This document shows positions 12,260-23,330 of a stretch of 64,000 bases of DNA, piece after piece. Within the stretch, counting starts at the first letter, position 1; every line of letters starts with the position of its first letter. The notes under the pieces are model-generated. The model had not been told where the DNA came from and did not search any database. It worked only from the letters and a program-made list of their open reading frames with translations. This DNA is from Amyelois transitella (lineage: Eukaryota > Arthropoda > Insecta > Lepidoptera > Pyralidae), in assembly GCF_032362555.1 (NCBI RefSeq), contig NC_083526.1, forward strand, positions 3,182,001-3,246,000, read 5' to 3'. Position numbers and translations under genes: made by a program.

Positions 12260-15200
12260 ATGGCGTCTTGTCTCAGAAATTGTCTGAATAAAAGTAAAAG
12301 TCATGTTGAAGATGAGAAAAAAGTAAGTTTTGATTTGTTTTTAAGATTAAGTTTTAAAGATGAGGTGAAGTGCCGTGTGGTTCCCGGCACCAATAAGAGA
12401 AGAGGGACAACAGTCTTGAAAAGACTGGTAGGCCATGTTCAGTTATATGACTTAATGATAAAATTGAGATTCAAAAAGTATCAGGTTGCTAGCCTATCGC
12501 CTAAAAGAAGAATCCCAAGTATACGAGCCTATCCCTTGAAGCCTTTTTCGACATCCATGGGAGAGAGATGGAATGGTCTTATTCTAAAGTGCCGAGAAGT
12601 ACGGATGTACCTACTCATTAAATCTTGGCAAATCGCATTTTTAAAAAGTATTTATTTATTATCTATGCAGTTTTTGTGCAAAGCGGAAGATTACGATCGA
12701 ACGTATCAAACGCCGATGTTCATTTTCAAACTGGTTGGCATCCGGCTCAATAAGAACGACTCTGATTTCGCGAAGTAAGTATAATTTTTAAATCTAGTGC
12801 ATAAGTTTCGGCTGCGTCCTCATTAAGGTGTCTTTAGGGCCATAGTAGTTATAGTACAGGGAAATCCCGGATTGTACTCTATAGCAGGAGCGATGTTTAG
12901 GGGCGACCGCAAAAAAATAACATCTTTCGTCAGACTGGGTGTTAAAACAGAGGCCGATGGCTTATATTTGACTTCCGTGATCCTTTTAATAGGAAAATCT
13001 GACCCAGATTAGATCATGATTGTTTCACTAGGCAATCTTTTAGTGGCTTCCATGAGAAGAAAAAGAAATATACTAAAATAAAGGAAACCACGGAGGATTA
13101 AAACTTTATACATTCATATGATAGTTAGAATATAAATGCATCTTTCCACCTTCTACAATCCCTGCATACTTCTTTGGCTTTATTCACATTCATCCCTTTC
13201 TTTACGCAAACTCACCAGTTTAAGGTCCATCTGCCCTGACCTTTCACCAGAGCCACATTGATTAGATAAAATGATGTATCATTGAACTCGCATATATTAT
13301 AACAACTTATAACAATAACAGGCTTAGTTTTTACAGCATTTGATGTATCCAGCTGTGACGGAATGGCTTTTGGCTAATAAACGTGATCAAATAGAAATAG
13401 GTCATGGAAGTTAAGCTATAAGCATTAATTTAGACGGGTCACATAGTTGTTCCTATATCGGCATAATTATGATGAAATCATATATTGGATTTAAAGTAGT
13501 GAAAAATCTTCTTAGGTTTCTTCTGCAGTAGAAGATTTCGTATCGTCCTTATCTCTCTTTTTAATTTGGACAAAATAAAGAAAGTGAAAGTACTTATTTA
13601 AACTAAACAATAAATAGTGTTATGAAATAATCGTCTCTTTGAAGAGACGATTATTCCATAAGACGCGCGATAGCGCGTATTTTCATAAGGATCTTTCCCT
13701 ATAATTTCTTCACTTTTTTCATATTGATTTACAACCTCCAGGTATATGGCGCCATAAAATTGTCACCGAAAACCTTTTAACGGCGGCAAGAAAGTAGCTT
13801 CAGAATTATCGCCAAATTTAATGGCGTAATTATTGCAAATGGCAGCTTTTAAATCCGCGCACCGCTTCAATTATTGCCATAATTATTATGCTATAAGCGG
13901 TGTTAAGGATTGGTTCTACTGACACCAGATTGCAAATAATATTATTATTATTTTAAGCATTAATTCCAGATGTATTTGCAGATCGGTGGTCTAAAGTTAC
14001 GTGGAAAAATAGGCACAGGTTTATATTCTACCACGACCATACATATACCTTTTTTTACTCTTTTCTTGTTATGTAGGTATACACATGATATTAGTTTAAG
14101 TACTAACCGATACTCTTATGGTGTGGAAAAAAATTAACCAAAACATTCATGCAATTAGATGTCCAACTATGATGGAAATGGAATATGGGTTAGGTTCATA
14201 TGCAAAGCTTCGGAGGTCAGACTGGTGTCGTGTCGTGGAAAACTTAGAATGGAACTGGAATTAGAGCTCCTCTTCAGAGACGTGAGGACACAAACTGGAC
14301 TAACGTCAGGAGACTATTCCCATTGACTGTGTGACCAAAGTGTTCTATACTTACTCAAAAATTAAGTTAAATAATCCCAACCGATAGAAAATCATATGTG
14401 AAAAATCATGATGTACATAAATATATATTTATTTATATATTTATGTACATCAAGGAAAATAAAAATAAAACTTTAAATAAAGAGAAATGGAAAGAGGTAG
14501 TCTCTGCCTACCCCTCCGGGAAAGAGGCGTGATTTTATGTATGTATGTATGTATGTATAAAGAGAAATTCAGTACAAGGGCACTACTTGTATTCCAGAAA
14601 ATGTTGGAACATCTACTACTGGTTCGAGTTTCTGAACATGTTCCAAGCGATGACGCTGGAGATCCTGAACATGGTCCTGTCGGAGAGGGGAGGAACTTTC
14701 GAGGATGACATCCAGATATTCATCATGATGCCTTGTGTTGGGTATGCTGCGTTAGGTAGTATTTCTTTTTAATTTATCTTTTACTAGACTGTGTATAAAC
14801 CTGAATCATCCAATCCGGGATCATGGTAGGAGGTGCACTCCGGGCTCTTGTCCAGTGAGGTCAGGAGGTAACCGGGTCTAACGCCAGGAGAAAGATGAAG
14901 ACTCTACCTCTACGTCAAAACTTAATAACAAAACCTAAATTAGTCTAGAGAGAATGCCAGGTTACACCTATTACAAGTATGTTCGTGTATAACCCCTAGA
15001 CGTAGAAATTAAGGCAGATGTAGTGTGGCTTGAAAAATCGTAATGCATTGTACGCATGTGTGAGTGACAGAAAATGAGATAATCTATGACGAGATACGAT
15101 GAGAGTATAGTAAAACTCTGTCCGCCTTTTCTTCTACGTCTATAGGCTAACCTACGTACCCAAAGGTTTCTTAGTTTTTACCTATGTAAGGTATGTTAGA

Positions 15201-18200
15201 ATAAATCACGATTAGGTAGAGAGTGTATAATAAAAAATATTTTTACCACAAGCAATTTAATTTACTCTTTTAATTCCCAGCAATGATCAACTGCTACAAG
15301 ATAGTCTCTCATAGAGAAGTCTACGAAAACCTCGTGAAGGAGCTGAGAGACATGTATCCCGAGGGAGAGGTGACGGAGGAAGAGTACCAGGTGGTCAGCA
15401 AGGCTACCACACGAGTCAATTACGTAGTCAAAGGTAGCTTTATGGACGATATCCAAAGAAGAGGTTTAGAATTAAATTTTGTAGTTTTTGTCGGCCAGCG
15501 GCTTGGAGGTACAAAGCTAATCTTGTACTCGTCTGATCTAAATCAGAGAATGATTTGATTCTAATGACCCAGTGAAATTTTAACCAGATTTCCGTGTATG
15601 TATGAATGCTTGCCGATCATGATTAAGAAGCGATTAAGATCATCATAAAAGACTCCTCTCCATTATATTACAAATACTTTTCAATAAAAAGACAAATCAA
15701 AAGTGTTTATATTTTTTAAGTACCTTTAACTTAATTTTACTATATATATATATATAAATGCAACTTAGACAAGCTAAAATAAATGTTTCTTAGTGCGAAA
15801 CAGGAATTCAGGACAATGGCTCTTTATTTTTATGCACGTCACGTCAGGAATGATTCACTGAGATTCGCCCTCATATTTTTGTCATAAAGAGCAGCTGGAG
15901 TGCAGTGTTTGATATTCCTTTACAGAATAATACCATTTTCCTCTCGACAAAATATAACACTTTTTTGCAGCATTAGTGATGGTTTTCTTGAGGGAAAGAG
16001 TAATGTAGAGTGTATGTGTTGATAAAATAAAATGGTTATACACTTACAAATAGATTGGAGTCTTTATTCTTAAAGGGCTAGACAGAAACAATAGTTACAG
16101 CGAATGGGCTCGTTTAGCTAGATGGCTTAATAATAGAATTTATTTAGGTGTAATAACAGGTTAATAGCCCATCGCTTTAATACTAAGAGCAAAAATTGCA
16201 ATCATACTTCAGAACAGTATGAAAGGCGGATAGAATGCGGTTGAGGATGTTTTTGTTAAATGAATTTGAATTTCAAAATTGGAAGAAGAATGCCAAGACA
16301 AATTTTACTTATCAAATCGGGAAAGAATGCCCTCAACCGACGAGCTTGTATGAAAATCAAAAAGAAAGGTGTTGTTTCTGCCTTCCCCTCCGGTGCGAGA
16401 CGAGACGTAATTTTGGATTTAAATTACATACATCCAATTGCCAGGATAAAGAGGACTTGTTACAGGAGATTTGGAAGCGGCATTAAACTTAATATTAAGT
16501 AATTTATTTGACGTCAACCAAAGTTGCGAAACCAAAAGATATGCAATATTTTTGGTAATTTAATAATGCAAAAATAGGCATAGGTACCTGATATAATATT
16601 TACAGGTTACTACTACAGCAACGTCATCCTACTGATCGCATACATGAGCCGTCCCTACGTGGCCGCTCTGAAGGGCCTCCTGCTGGGCTACCAACCCCCC
16701 AGGGAACTCCTGCTGCTGTACTACTTCCCCTTCGACCCTTACAAGCCAGTCGTGTTTGAAGTCATCACCGTAGTGCAGACTTGGCAAGGTAATGCTGGGG
16801 AGTTAGATAGTTAGAAGAGGCTCTTAGTTAGCCACAGAGTACATACATACATATGGTAACGTCTATGTCCCTTGCGGGGTAGGCAGAGCCAAAAGTCTTG
16901 AAAAGTTTGATTGGCCACGTTCTGTTTTTTGGCTTAATGATTGAATTGAAATTCAAATAGTGACAGGTTGCTAGCCCATCGCCTAAAAGAGAATCCCAAG
17001 TTTGTAAGCCTATCCTTTAGTCGCCTTTTACGACATCCATGGGAAAGACATGGAGTGGTCCTATTCTTTTTTTCCATTGGTGTCGGGAACCACACGGGCA
17101 CAGAGTAGAATATAGCTATTACAAATTTATCTATCATCTTAAGAACATTAGATCCGTTTATCCGACCTCACTTCTTTAAGTGAACGCCAGAGCCCAACAG
17201 TCACTACGATTTTGGAGTGGATAAATTTTGTATACACTTAAATTCGTGGACGTGGCAAGAGGCGTATCTCTTTATTGCACATTAAAAGAAATAAATAAAA
17301 TTACAAAACAGTCTTTGGATTTAAAAGAATATGTACAAAGTATTTGGAAAAGAATTCTCGCATAGCAAAATATGATCTTGACAGTCATCACTTCAAACAA
17401 ACAAAAAAAAATAACAAGTGGACAAGAAATTAATTTTATAGTCTTAGAATCTTAACCATTTATTTTGACAGGAGTAGGGTTTAACCCACTTCTTGTAAAT
17501 GCAGGTGTGGTAGCGGTGTTGTCGCTGCAAACCGGCGTGATGATGTTTTGCATCCTGCTCTGCCACATTTCCATGCAGTTTGACCTGCTCTCTATAAGGG
17601 TCCAGAGGATGTTGCCTGTTACCACTGATAAGCAACTGCCTTCTTCGTACCCATTGAGTAAGTCTAACTTAAGAGTCTGTAACTTCTAACTTTAAAGTGC
17701 GAGGGGCCTCGCTTTCGTGAATTTCGGAAAAAAATTGCCTGTTACTTCTATATCTCTGCCGAATTTAGTAAAAATCAGTCCAGCATTTGAGTTAAAAACA
17801 TAGAATAATGTTTTCTTTACAATAGAAAAAAGAATAGAACCACTCCATCGCTTTCCCATAGATGTCGTAAAAGGCGACTAAGGAATAAGCTTATAAACTT
17901 GGCATTCTTCTACTAGGCGACGGGCTAGCAACCTGGCTCTATATGAATCTTAATTCTATCAGACTTTTGGCTCTGTCTACCTAGCAATGGATGTTGATTG
18001 AGTGATTATATGTATGTATCCTTGATCAAATAAAAAAAAATCGGAAGTAATTTAATTTTGATGGAGGATTATAACGTAACATTGTCACTAAAAAAAAAGA
18101 AAAATATATTTTTCAACAGCTAGCAGCGATACCTACTAAGACTGCGTGCCTTTCTTAGCAAAAGCTAGTCTAATGTAGTTCTTTGATAAAGATATGATTG

Positions 18201-21200
18201 ATTATTATTATTTTTCCAGGCCAATATACTAAAATATACAAGAAAGATATATCCACTGACGACGAAATGGATAAGAGAGTGCGTCAAGAGTTGAACGATA
18301 TCATCGTCAGGCACAGAGCATTGATCAGGTAAAATATTTATAATTTTTTATTATTAGTATACCGCGTTGTCTATCACCGCACCGTTGTGTATCATATTCC
18401 AGAAATTGAGTTTATCCCGATTGCGTTCTGGAGAAGAAGTCTTGTGTCTTCAGTCCGGGAACAGACGTCAACTTTTCTCTATAAGAATCATGAATAGGAC
18501 CACCTCATCTCTTTCCCGTGGATGTCGTAAAGGGCGACTAAGGGAAATGTTTATTAACTTAGGATTCTTCTTTAGGCAATGGACTAGCAACCTGTCAGTA
18601 TTTGATTCTCAATTGAAGAAACAGCTGAACGAAGCCTCTTGGTCTTATCAAGACTGATCGCTCTGTCTATCCCGCAAGGAATATGGACGTGATTATACGT
18701 ATGTATGTTTATATGAATGTGAATGACACAGAAAGTAACTATGCGAAAAAACAGATCGCGGCAAGTGAAATGATATAGATATCGTTAAAAAAAATTTACA
18801 CCAAGTGACACCCATCCGACCTCCACTCCTTTGCCGCGGTACCTAACTCAAGTACTCGTACTAGGATCGTGGTAAACGCAACACTAAGCGGATGTACCTA
18901 TTCTCTTAGTCGCCTTCTACAACATGAGACAGAGATGGACTGGTCCAATTCTACTTCTAGTAGTTTTAACTGAACAAAATTATATGCAATATAAAAAAAA
19001 TTGAAACTCCTTACTATCTTTCGCATTTGACCTGTTCGCAGGCTGGCTGGCACCGTGGAAGACCTGATGAGCCTACCCCTACTCCTCAACTTCTGCAATA
19101 GCACCATCATCATCTGTTTTTGTGGATTCTGTGCCGTTGTGAGTTACTTTTTTTTTAAAACGAAATATTTTTGCCAATTGTCATGCCTTGGGAATATCCT
19201 TCACTTGCCTCCTCCTCCGAGTCGTCTTATCTAGGAAACCACACAGTCGAAATTGTTCACGAAATACAAAAGTCAGATGGATTTTTCATAAAGCAATCAA
19301 AGAGTAAATGTTAATTAAGTACGGGTCTTCGATAAAGTTATGGGGCATTTAAAATAATTTTAAATTGACTTCATAAAAAAGGCGGTTCTCATTTAGACCG
19401 TATTTTTTTCCCGTTGATAGTTTTTCTATTTTATAATAAAGTATTTTCTCTAAAAGTTTTTCCCAGTAAGCCTATAGAAGAAATCCGAAATGCTAAATTA
19501 GTGAAAAATTTAAAAATCGTTATATTTACCAGATAGTGGAGAAAGCCAGTGAAGTGGTGTATAAAACCTTCTTGCTTACATCTCTGATGCAAACTTGGCT
19601 ACTTTGTGCCTATGGTCATAGGCTGATGGAGTCTGTAAGTAATTTTTCATTTATACAAAGCTAAGTATTGACAGATACCTAATTCATTTATTTGATAATT
19701 ATACAAACCTACATATAACGCCGTAGAATAGCCTTGAAATGTCTGAAGGGTCACGTTCAACTGCATGGCTTAATGATAAAACTGAGATTCAAATAGTGAC
19801 AGGTTGCTAGCCCATTGCCTTCAACAAGAATTCCAAGTTTATTTCATTCTATAATCTATTGAAGTGATATCGGTGGGTTACTATACAAGGTAATATAATA
19901 AAGAAGTTATAAAGAACTCAGTTATAAAAAAAATATACTTAAAATTATATAGTTTCAAGACATACGAGTAACTTTGTCGTAGCTTTTTCGTAGCTTACTT
20001 GTAGCTTCTCGTAGCTTTCTCGTAGACTGTAGCTTTAAATTTTTTCTGTCTGTTGTGTAGAAGAACATCGGGTAACATAAAAAAGTGAACCAATTCGTAT
20101 TGTAGATTGTTTATGTAGATATAGTATTGAAGGTGGTATACTTTCTTACGTAGCTCGCTGTACTTGGAATTTGAAGTCTTAAATGTGATTATTTTACAGA
20201 GCGTTGACTTTTCCGATGCCCTTTACAAATGCGGCTGGTACAGAGCCACAAAGAGGAATTGCGCTACTTTATTCATAATGATGCACAGGTAATTAATTTT
20301 ATTTGCTAAACATGTTTTGGTTAAGTCTGTGGTGTTACAAATTTCTAACCTCACTTTACCGCTTTTGTTTACGGTAAATATTTCTTTACACGAGCGAATT
20401 CGCAGGTAATAGCTAGGTATAGATAGTTTCTTGAGATTGTCAAAAAGACCGTCTGTGATCTGTATTTCTTAAACGATTTTTTAAGTGCCGTGTGGTTCCC
20501 GGAACTATAGAATAGGGCAAATCCATATCTCTCCCATTTACGTTGTATACGACGACTACGGCAAGGCTTATAAAGTTAGAATCCTATTTGTAGGCGATGG
20601 GCTTCTGAGCCTTTCAGTGTTTTCAAGGCTCTGTCTGCTCCGCGAGACATATAAACGTGACCGTATGTATGTATGTATGATTTTGCCAGATCTAGGAGAT
20701 TCTGGGTATCTAATGTTTGTTAAAATAATTTTATGTCCATTTTGCCCATGGCCCTTCCCAGGCAAATCAATGATATACGAGTAACATTTCAGAGACGTAA
20801 AATGGTGATTTTTATTATAAATTGGGTCAGTGGAACCTGATTTCATTCATTATTTGTGAAGGTCGCGGGTCTTTTGGAAGAATTTTTAATGGAATATTAT
20901 TGTACCAATCAAATTGGGGCGAAAATACAGTTATTGTATGTTTGTAACGCAATCACCTTCGAAGCGTTGGTCTTATTTTAATCAAATTAAGAATGTATGA
21001 GAAATGTATATATAATGATGGCTTTATAAATAAATTATTAAATCCGTAAGGCGTTAAAGTCAGTTAAGTAGTTTTTTGATACTTATTCGTAATTTTGCAA
21101 AAAATTAATTACATATACATACATTAAAAATGTATTTTCGCCCTAAGTTTATACATACGAGTACATACATACATATAATCACATCTATATCCCTTCCGGG

Positions 21201-22066
21201 GTAGACAGAGCTAAAAGTCTTGAAAAGACTGATTAGGTATTACTGATTATATAATTAGCTTAATGATAGAATTGAGATATTTTATTATTATGCCTAAATT
21301 TATTGGTTGATAAATAAATAAAGATTTATTATACTTATATCTAGCTTAGCTCAACAACTTGTCTGTATTTATTTTATTATATTCAAACATTTATTTATCT
21401 TGCTCTGCGCCAACGCCGATCGCCTGTTTGGTTTCCTTCCACCCAAAGGTTGACTGGAAGAGATTGCTTTAGCGATAAGTCCGCCTTTGTACCATCTAAA
21501 TCTGCTTTGTATTGTTTTGTATGTTTTACTCTTATGGTGCAATAAAGAGTTTTATCTATCTATCTTGTTTCGTGTTTCAGATCTCAAAAGGCAGTACGTG
21601 TAGTGACTTATGGGTTTCACACAGTTTTATGTTTAGCCAGTTACACGACTGTAAGTACTTCGTTGGATTGTTTCCCGGTCGATCGTCCCCACTACCACCA
21701 AAAAAGATGAAGGAAGAAGAAGAAAGTTTCTCCATGTGTGCAAGGAGAAACTTTCTCCTTCTCCTTCCTCCTAGCGTTAATCCGGGTCACATCCTCACCC
21801 TTTATGGGTTCCTTAATGACTACGGCTATATAAAAAATACTTATTACAATCATTATACTTACTCAAAATTATTTTAAACAATATATGTACATGATCACAA
21901 CTTAAAATTGTCACTTCTTGTTCATACTTACTTCCCTAAAATATGTACTTTTTTCTTTATATCCCTTTATCAAAGTAATTCGTTTCGGAATATTTCTATT
22001 TTTCAGGTCATCAAAACAGCTTGGTCTTACCTGTCTCTGCTGCTAAACGTCTACAACAAAAAATAG
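12260..22066 (+). CDS. Odorant receptor (7tm_6 family), complete, 12 exons
   Basis: This encodes an insect olfactory receptor, a seven-pass protein that forms ligand-gated cation channels with the co-receptor Orco in sensory neuron dendrites. Exons: 12,260-12,322; 12,671-12,774; 14,598-14,755; 15,281-15,433; 16,606-16,788; 17,472-17,657; 18,220-18,328; 19,042-19,138; 19,533-19,634; 20,200-20,288; 21,581-21,650; 22,007-22,066. All introns are GT-AG and phases close, giving 1,374 nt and 457 aa. The N terminus is cytoplasmic-type with a TPMFIFKLVGIR segment. Several hydrophobic segments follow (e.g. VNAGVVAVLSLQTGVMMFCI, about residues 228-247). The C terminus, TTVIKTAWSYLSLLLNVYNKK-type, is the diagnostic OR end. 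The ATG at 12,260 is the only in-frame ATG opening exon 1. Most introns hold interspersed repeats. A polyadenylation signal AATAAA lies at 22,193. The family call is firm; the subfamily and ligand cannot be told. Confidence 0.93.
12371..12600. repeat. Composite GTGCCG element in receptor intron 1
   Basis: The intact head (GTGCCG...CGGCACCAATAA) on the plus strand is joined directly to the body of the same family in the opposite orientation (AACAGTCTTGAAAAGACTGG through CCATGGGAGAGAGATGGA). The element occupies most of the 348-bp first intron. A rearrangement or overlapping insertions would explain it. Confidence 0.7.
13620..13688. repeat. Nested hairpin cluster (cruciform-like)
   Basis: A perfect 14-bp stem with a 2-base spacer (13,626-13,655) is followed by a 6-bp GC stem with a 4-base loop (13,63-78 in the 13.6-kb line: 13,663-13,678). 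The flanks TTATGAAATA (13,620) and TATTTTCATAA (13,678) pair to enclose both. It lies in receptor intron 2. Confidence 0.8.
14409..14452. repeat. Perfect 19-bp inverted repeat
   Basis: 14,409-14,427 pairs without mismatch to 14,434-14,452 across a 6-base loop. AT-rich. It lies in receptor intron 2, about 150 bp upstream of exon 3. Confidence 0.85.
16840..17103 (-). repeat. GTGCCG...TATG element, full length, reversed
   Basis: CATACATACATATGG at the left is followed by GTCTATGTCCCTTGCGGGG, the GACAGGTTGCTAGCCCATCG block, CGCCTTTTACGACATCCATG and the CACACGGGCAC head at the right. It lies in receptor intron 5. Truncated relatives in later receptor introns are at 17,830-18,020, 18,480-18,710, 18,893-18,950, 19,725-19,840 and 21,150-21,300. 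Confidence 0.85.
19975..20036. repeat. Short tandem repeat, CGTAGCTT-type
   Basis: About six imperfect copies of an 11-13 bp unit containing GTAGCTT lie in receptor intron 9. Confidence 0.6.
20485..20679 (+). repeat. GTGCCG...TATG element, internally deleted
   Basis: The head GTGCCGTGTGGTTCCCGG and the tail CGTGACCGTATGTATG are present. The middle CAACCTGTCACTATTTGAAT block is missing. It lies in receptor intron 10. Confidence 0.8.
21400..21566 (+). mobile_element. LINE-like 3' end fragment
   Basis: A non-coding segment ends in GGTGCAATAAAGAGTTTT followed by tetranucleotide (ATCT) repeats, the usual look of a 5'-truncated non-LTR retrotransposon end. The tail stops about 15 bases before the acceptor of receptor exon 11. 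The class is uncertain. Confidence 0.45.
21721..21756. repeat. Perfect 13-bp inverted repeat in purine/pyrimidine tract
   Basis: The arms 21,721-21,733 and 21,744-21,756 pair perfectly across ten bases. The surrounding strand is purine-rich to the left and pyrimidine-rich to the right, so the paired region could extend. It lies in the last intron of the receptor gene. Confidence 0.8.
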
Positions 22067-23330
22067 AGATTAAAACAACAAATGTACGTTGTTTCTAAAA
22101 TTAATATTTATTTATAGGTACAATATAACATAATTATTATGTTCTGTTCCACAATGTTGTATCACTATTTTTGTTAATTCCAACAATTAATTAATAAATT
22201 TCACTGACATGTAATCTCATCAATCTACTTTCTTTTTCCTTCTGAAATATAAGCTGTCTTTTTTAAAGTTGAAGACTGCTGTTAAAAAGCATATTGTATC
22301 AATCTTACAAAGTATAAGTGAAGTTGTAATTCTGTCAAATATAAAAATTTTCAGTACAATACATTATAAAAGCATACGAGTATATCTAATGTTCACGATT
22401 AAAGTTTTGGAGCTAGAATATATTTTTATTTTGATTATGATCACCAAAATTTTTCTTCTTCCCGACGTAATCCCGTTTTCTTTTATTTGCGAAAAGCATA
22501 TAATAATTGAAATATACATACCATTCTCATACAGATGTGTGCTTTGCGCATCAAGAGCCAAAGGTATAAAGTTCAAAATTTTAAATACGAACTTGCGAAC
22601 CAACCTTCTTAGTCTTTATCAATGCAATTTAACAACAATAACAGATAATTTTTAACCTTATTTACATGGAGATAACGTCCATTTTAACAACATGTTTAGT
22701 GATAAGAACGTTTCAGGGTAAAATCTCTTGTTTACAAACATTGGGATTTCATATTAACATATTCCTAGAATGATTTTTATAGCTAGTAATCTGTTACCTA
22801 GTTATTATTGGAATTTACTGTAAATGAATATCATCAAAACAGAAGGAATATTTTTTTCCAGTACAATAAAAAACGTGTGGATTAACAATAGCAACAACAA
22901 GGATAAGAAATTGAAATAAATGTGCACGTCTATATGTGCTGTATACGCTGATCTGTATAAATATTACATGTGTATACATTTGGATGAAACATTTTAACGT
23001 ACCTACTTAAAAAAAGGAAGTTCTAATCGTTGTGTTAATAACTTTATCAAAGCATGATTATATCTTAATAATAATGTTGATTTGGTATTTAATAAAACAT
23101 TTGCTGTAGGTACCGTCTGTTTAGAAGTGTCATATTGGACAACTGAGTTACTTTTAGGTTAATTATAATTCTAATAATAATTCAATTTTGTTTTATATTT
23201 ATTCACTAGCTTATAATACAAATTCATTACAAAAAGAAATACTTACCTATTTTTTTAGTCTTAAATAATTTATACGAATATAGAGGTACAGTCACTAAGA
23301 AAATGTAGAAACAAATTAAGCAAGATATAT
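22067..23330. other. Convergent intergenic region, two 3' UTRs
   Basis: The receptor 3' UTR enters from the left (AATAAA at 22,193) and the tetraspan 3' UTR from the right (minus-strand AATAAA at 23,198-23,203). No repeat of the common families is seen in between. Confidence 0.55.

Noticed and set aside
12251..12778. A single 175-codon open frame
   Set aside because: It is two receptor exons joined through a repeat-filled intron that happens to stay open. A GTAAGT donor and TATGCAG acceptor, with phases, fit splicing instead. The frame's first codon is GTG; the real ATG is at 12,260.
22269..22655. A 128-codon open frame downstream of the odorant receptor
   Set aside because: It lacks an ATG start, has low-complexity AT-rich composition, and lies in the receptor's 3' flank.
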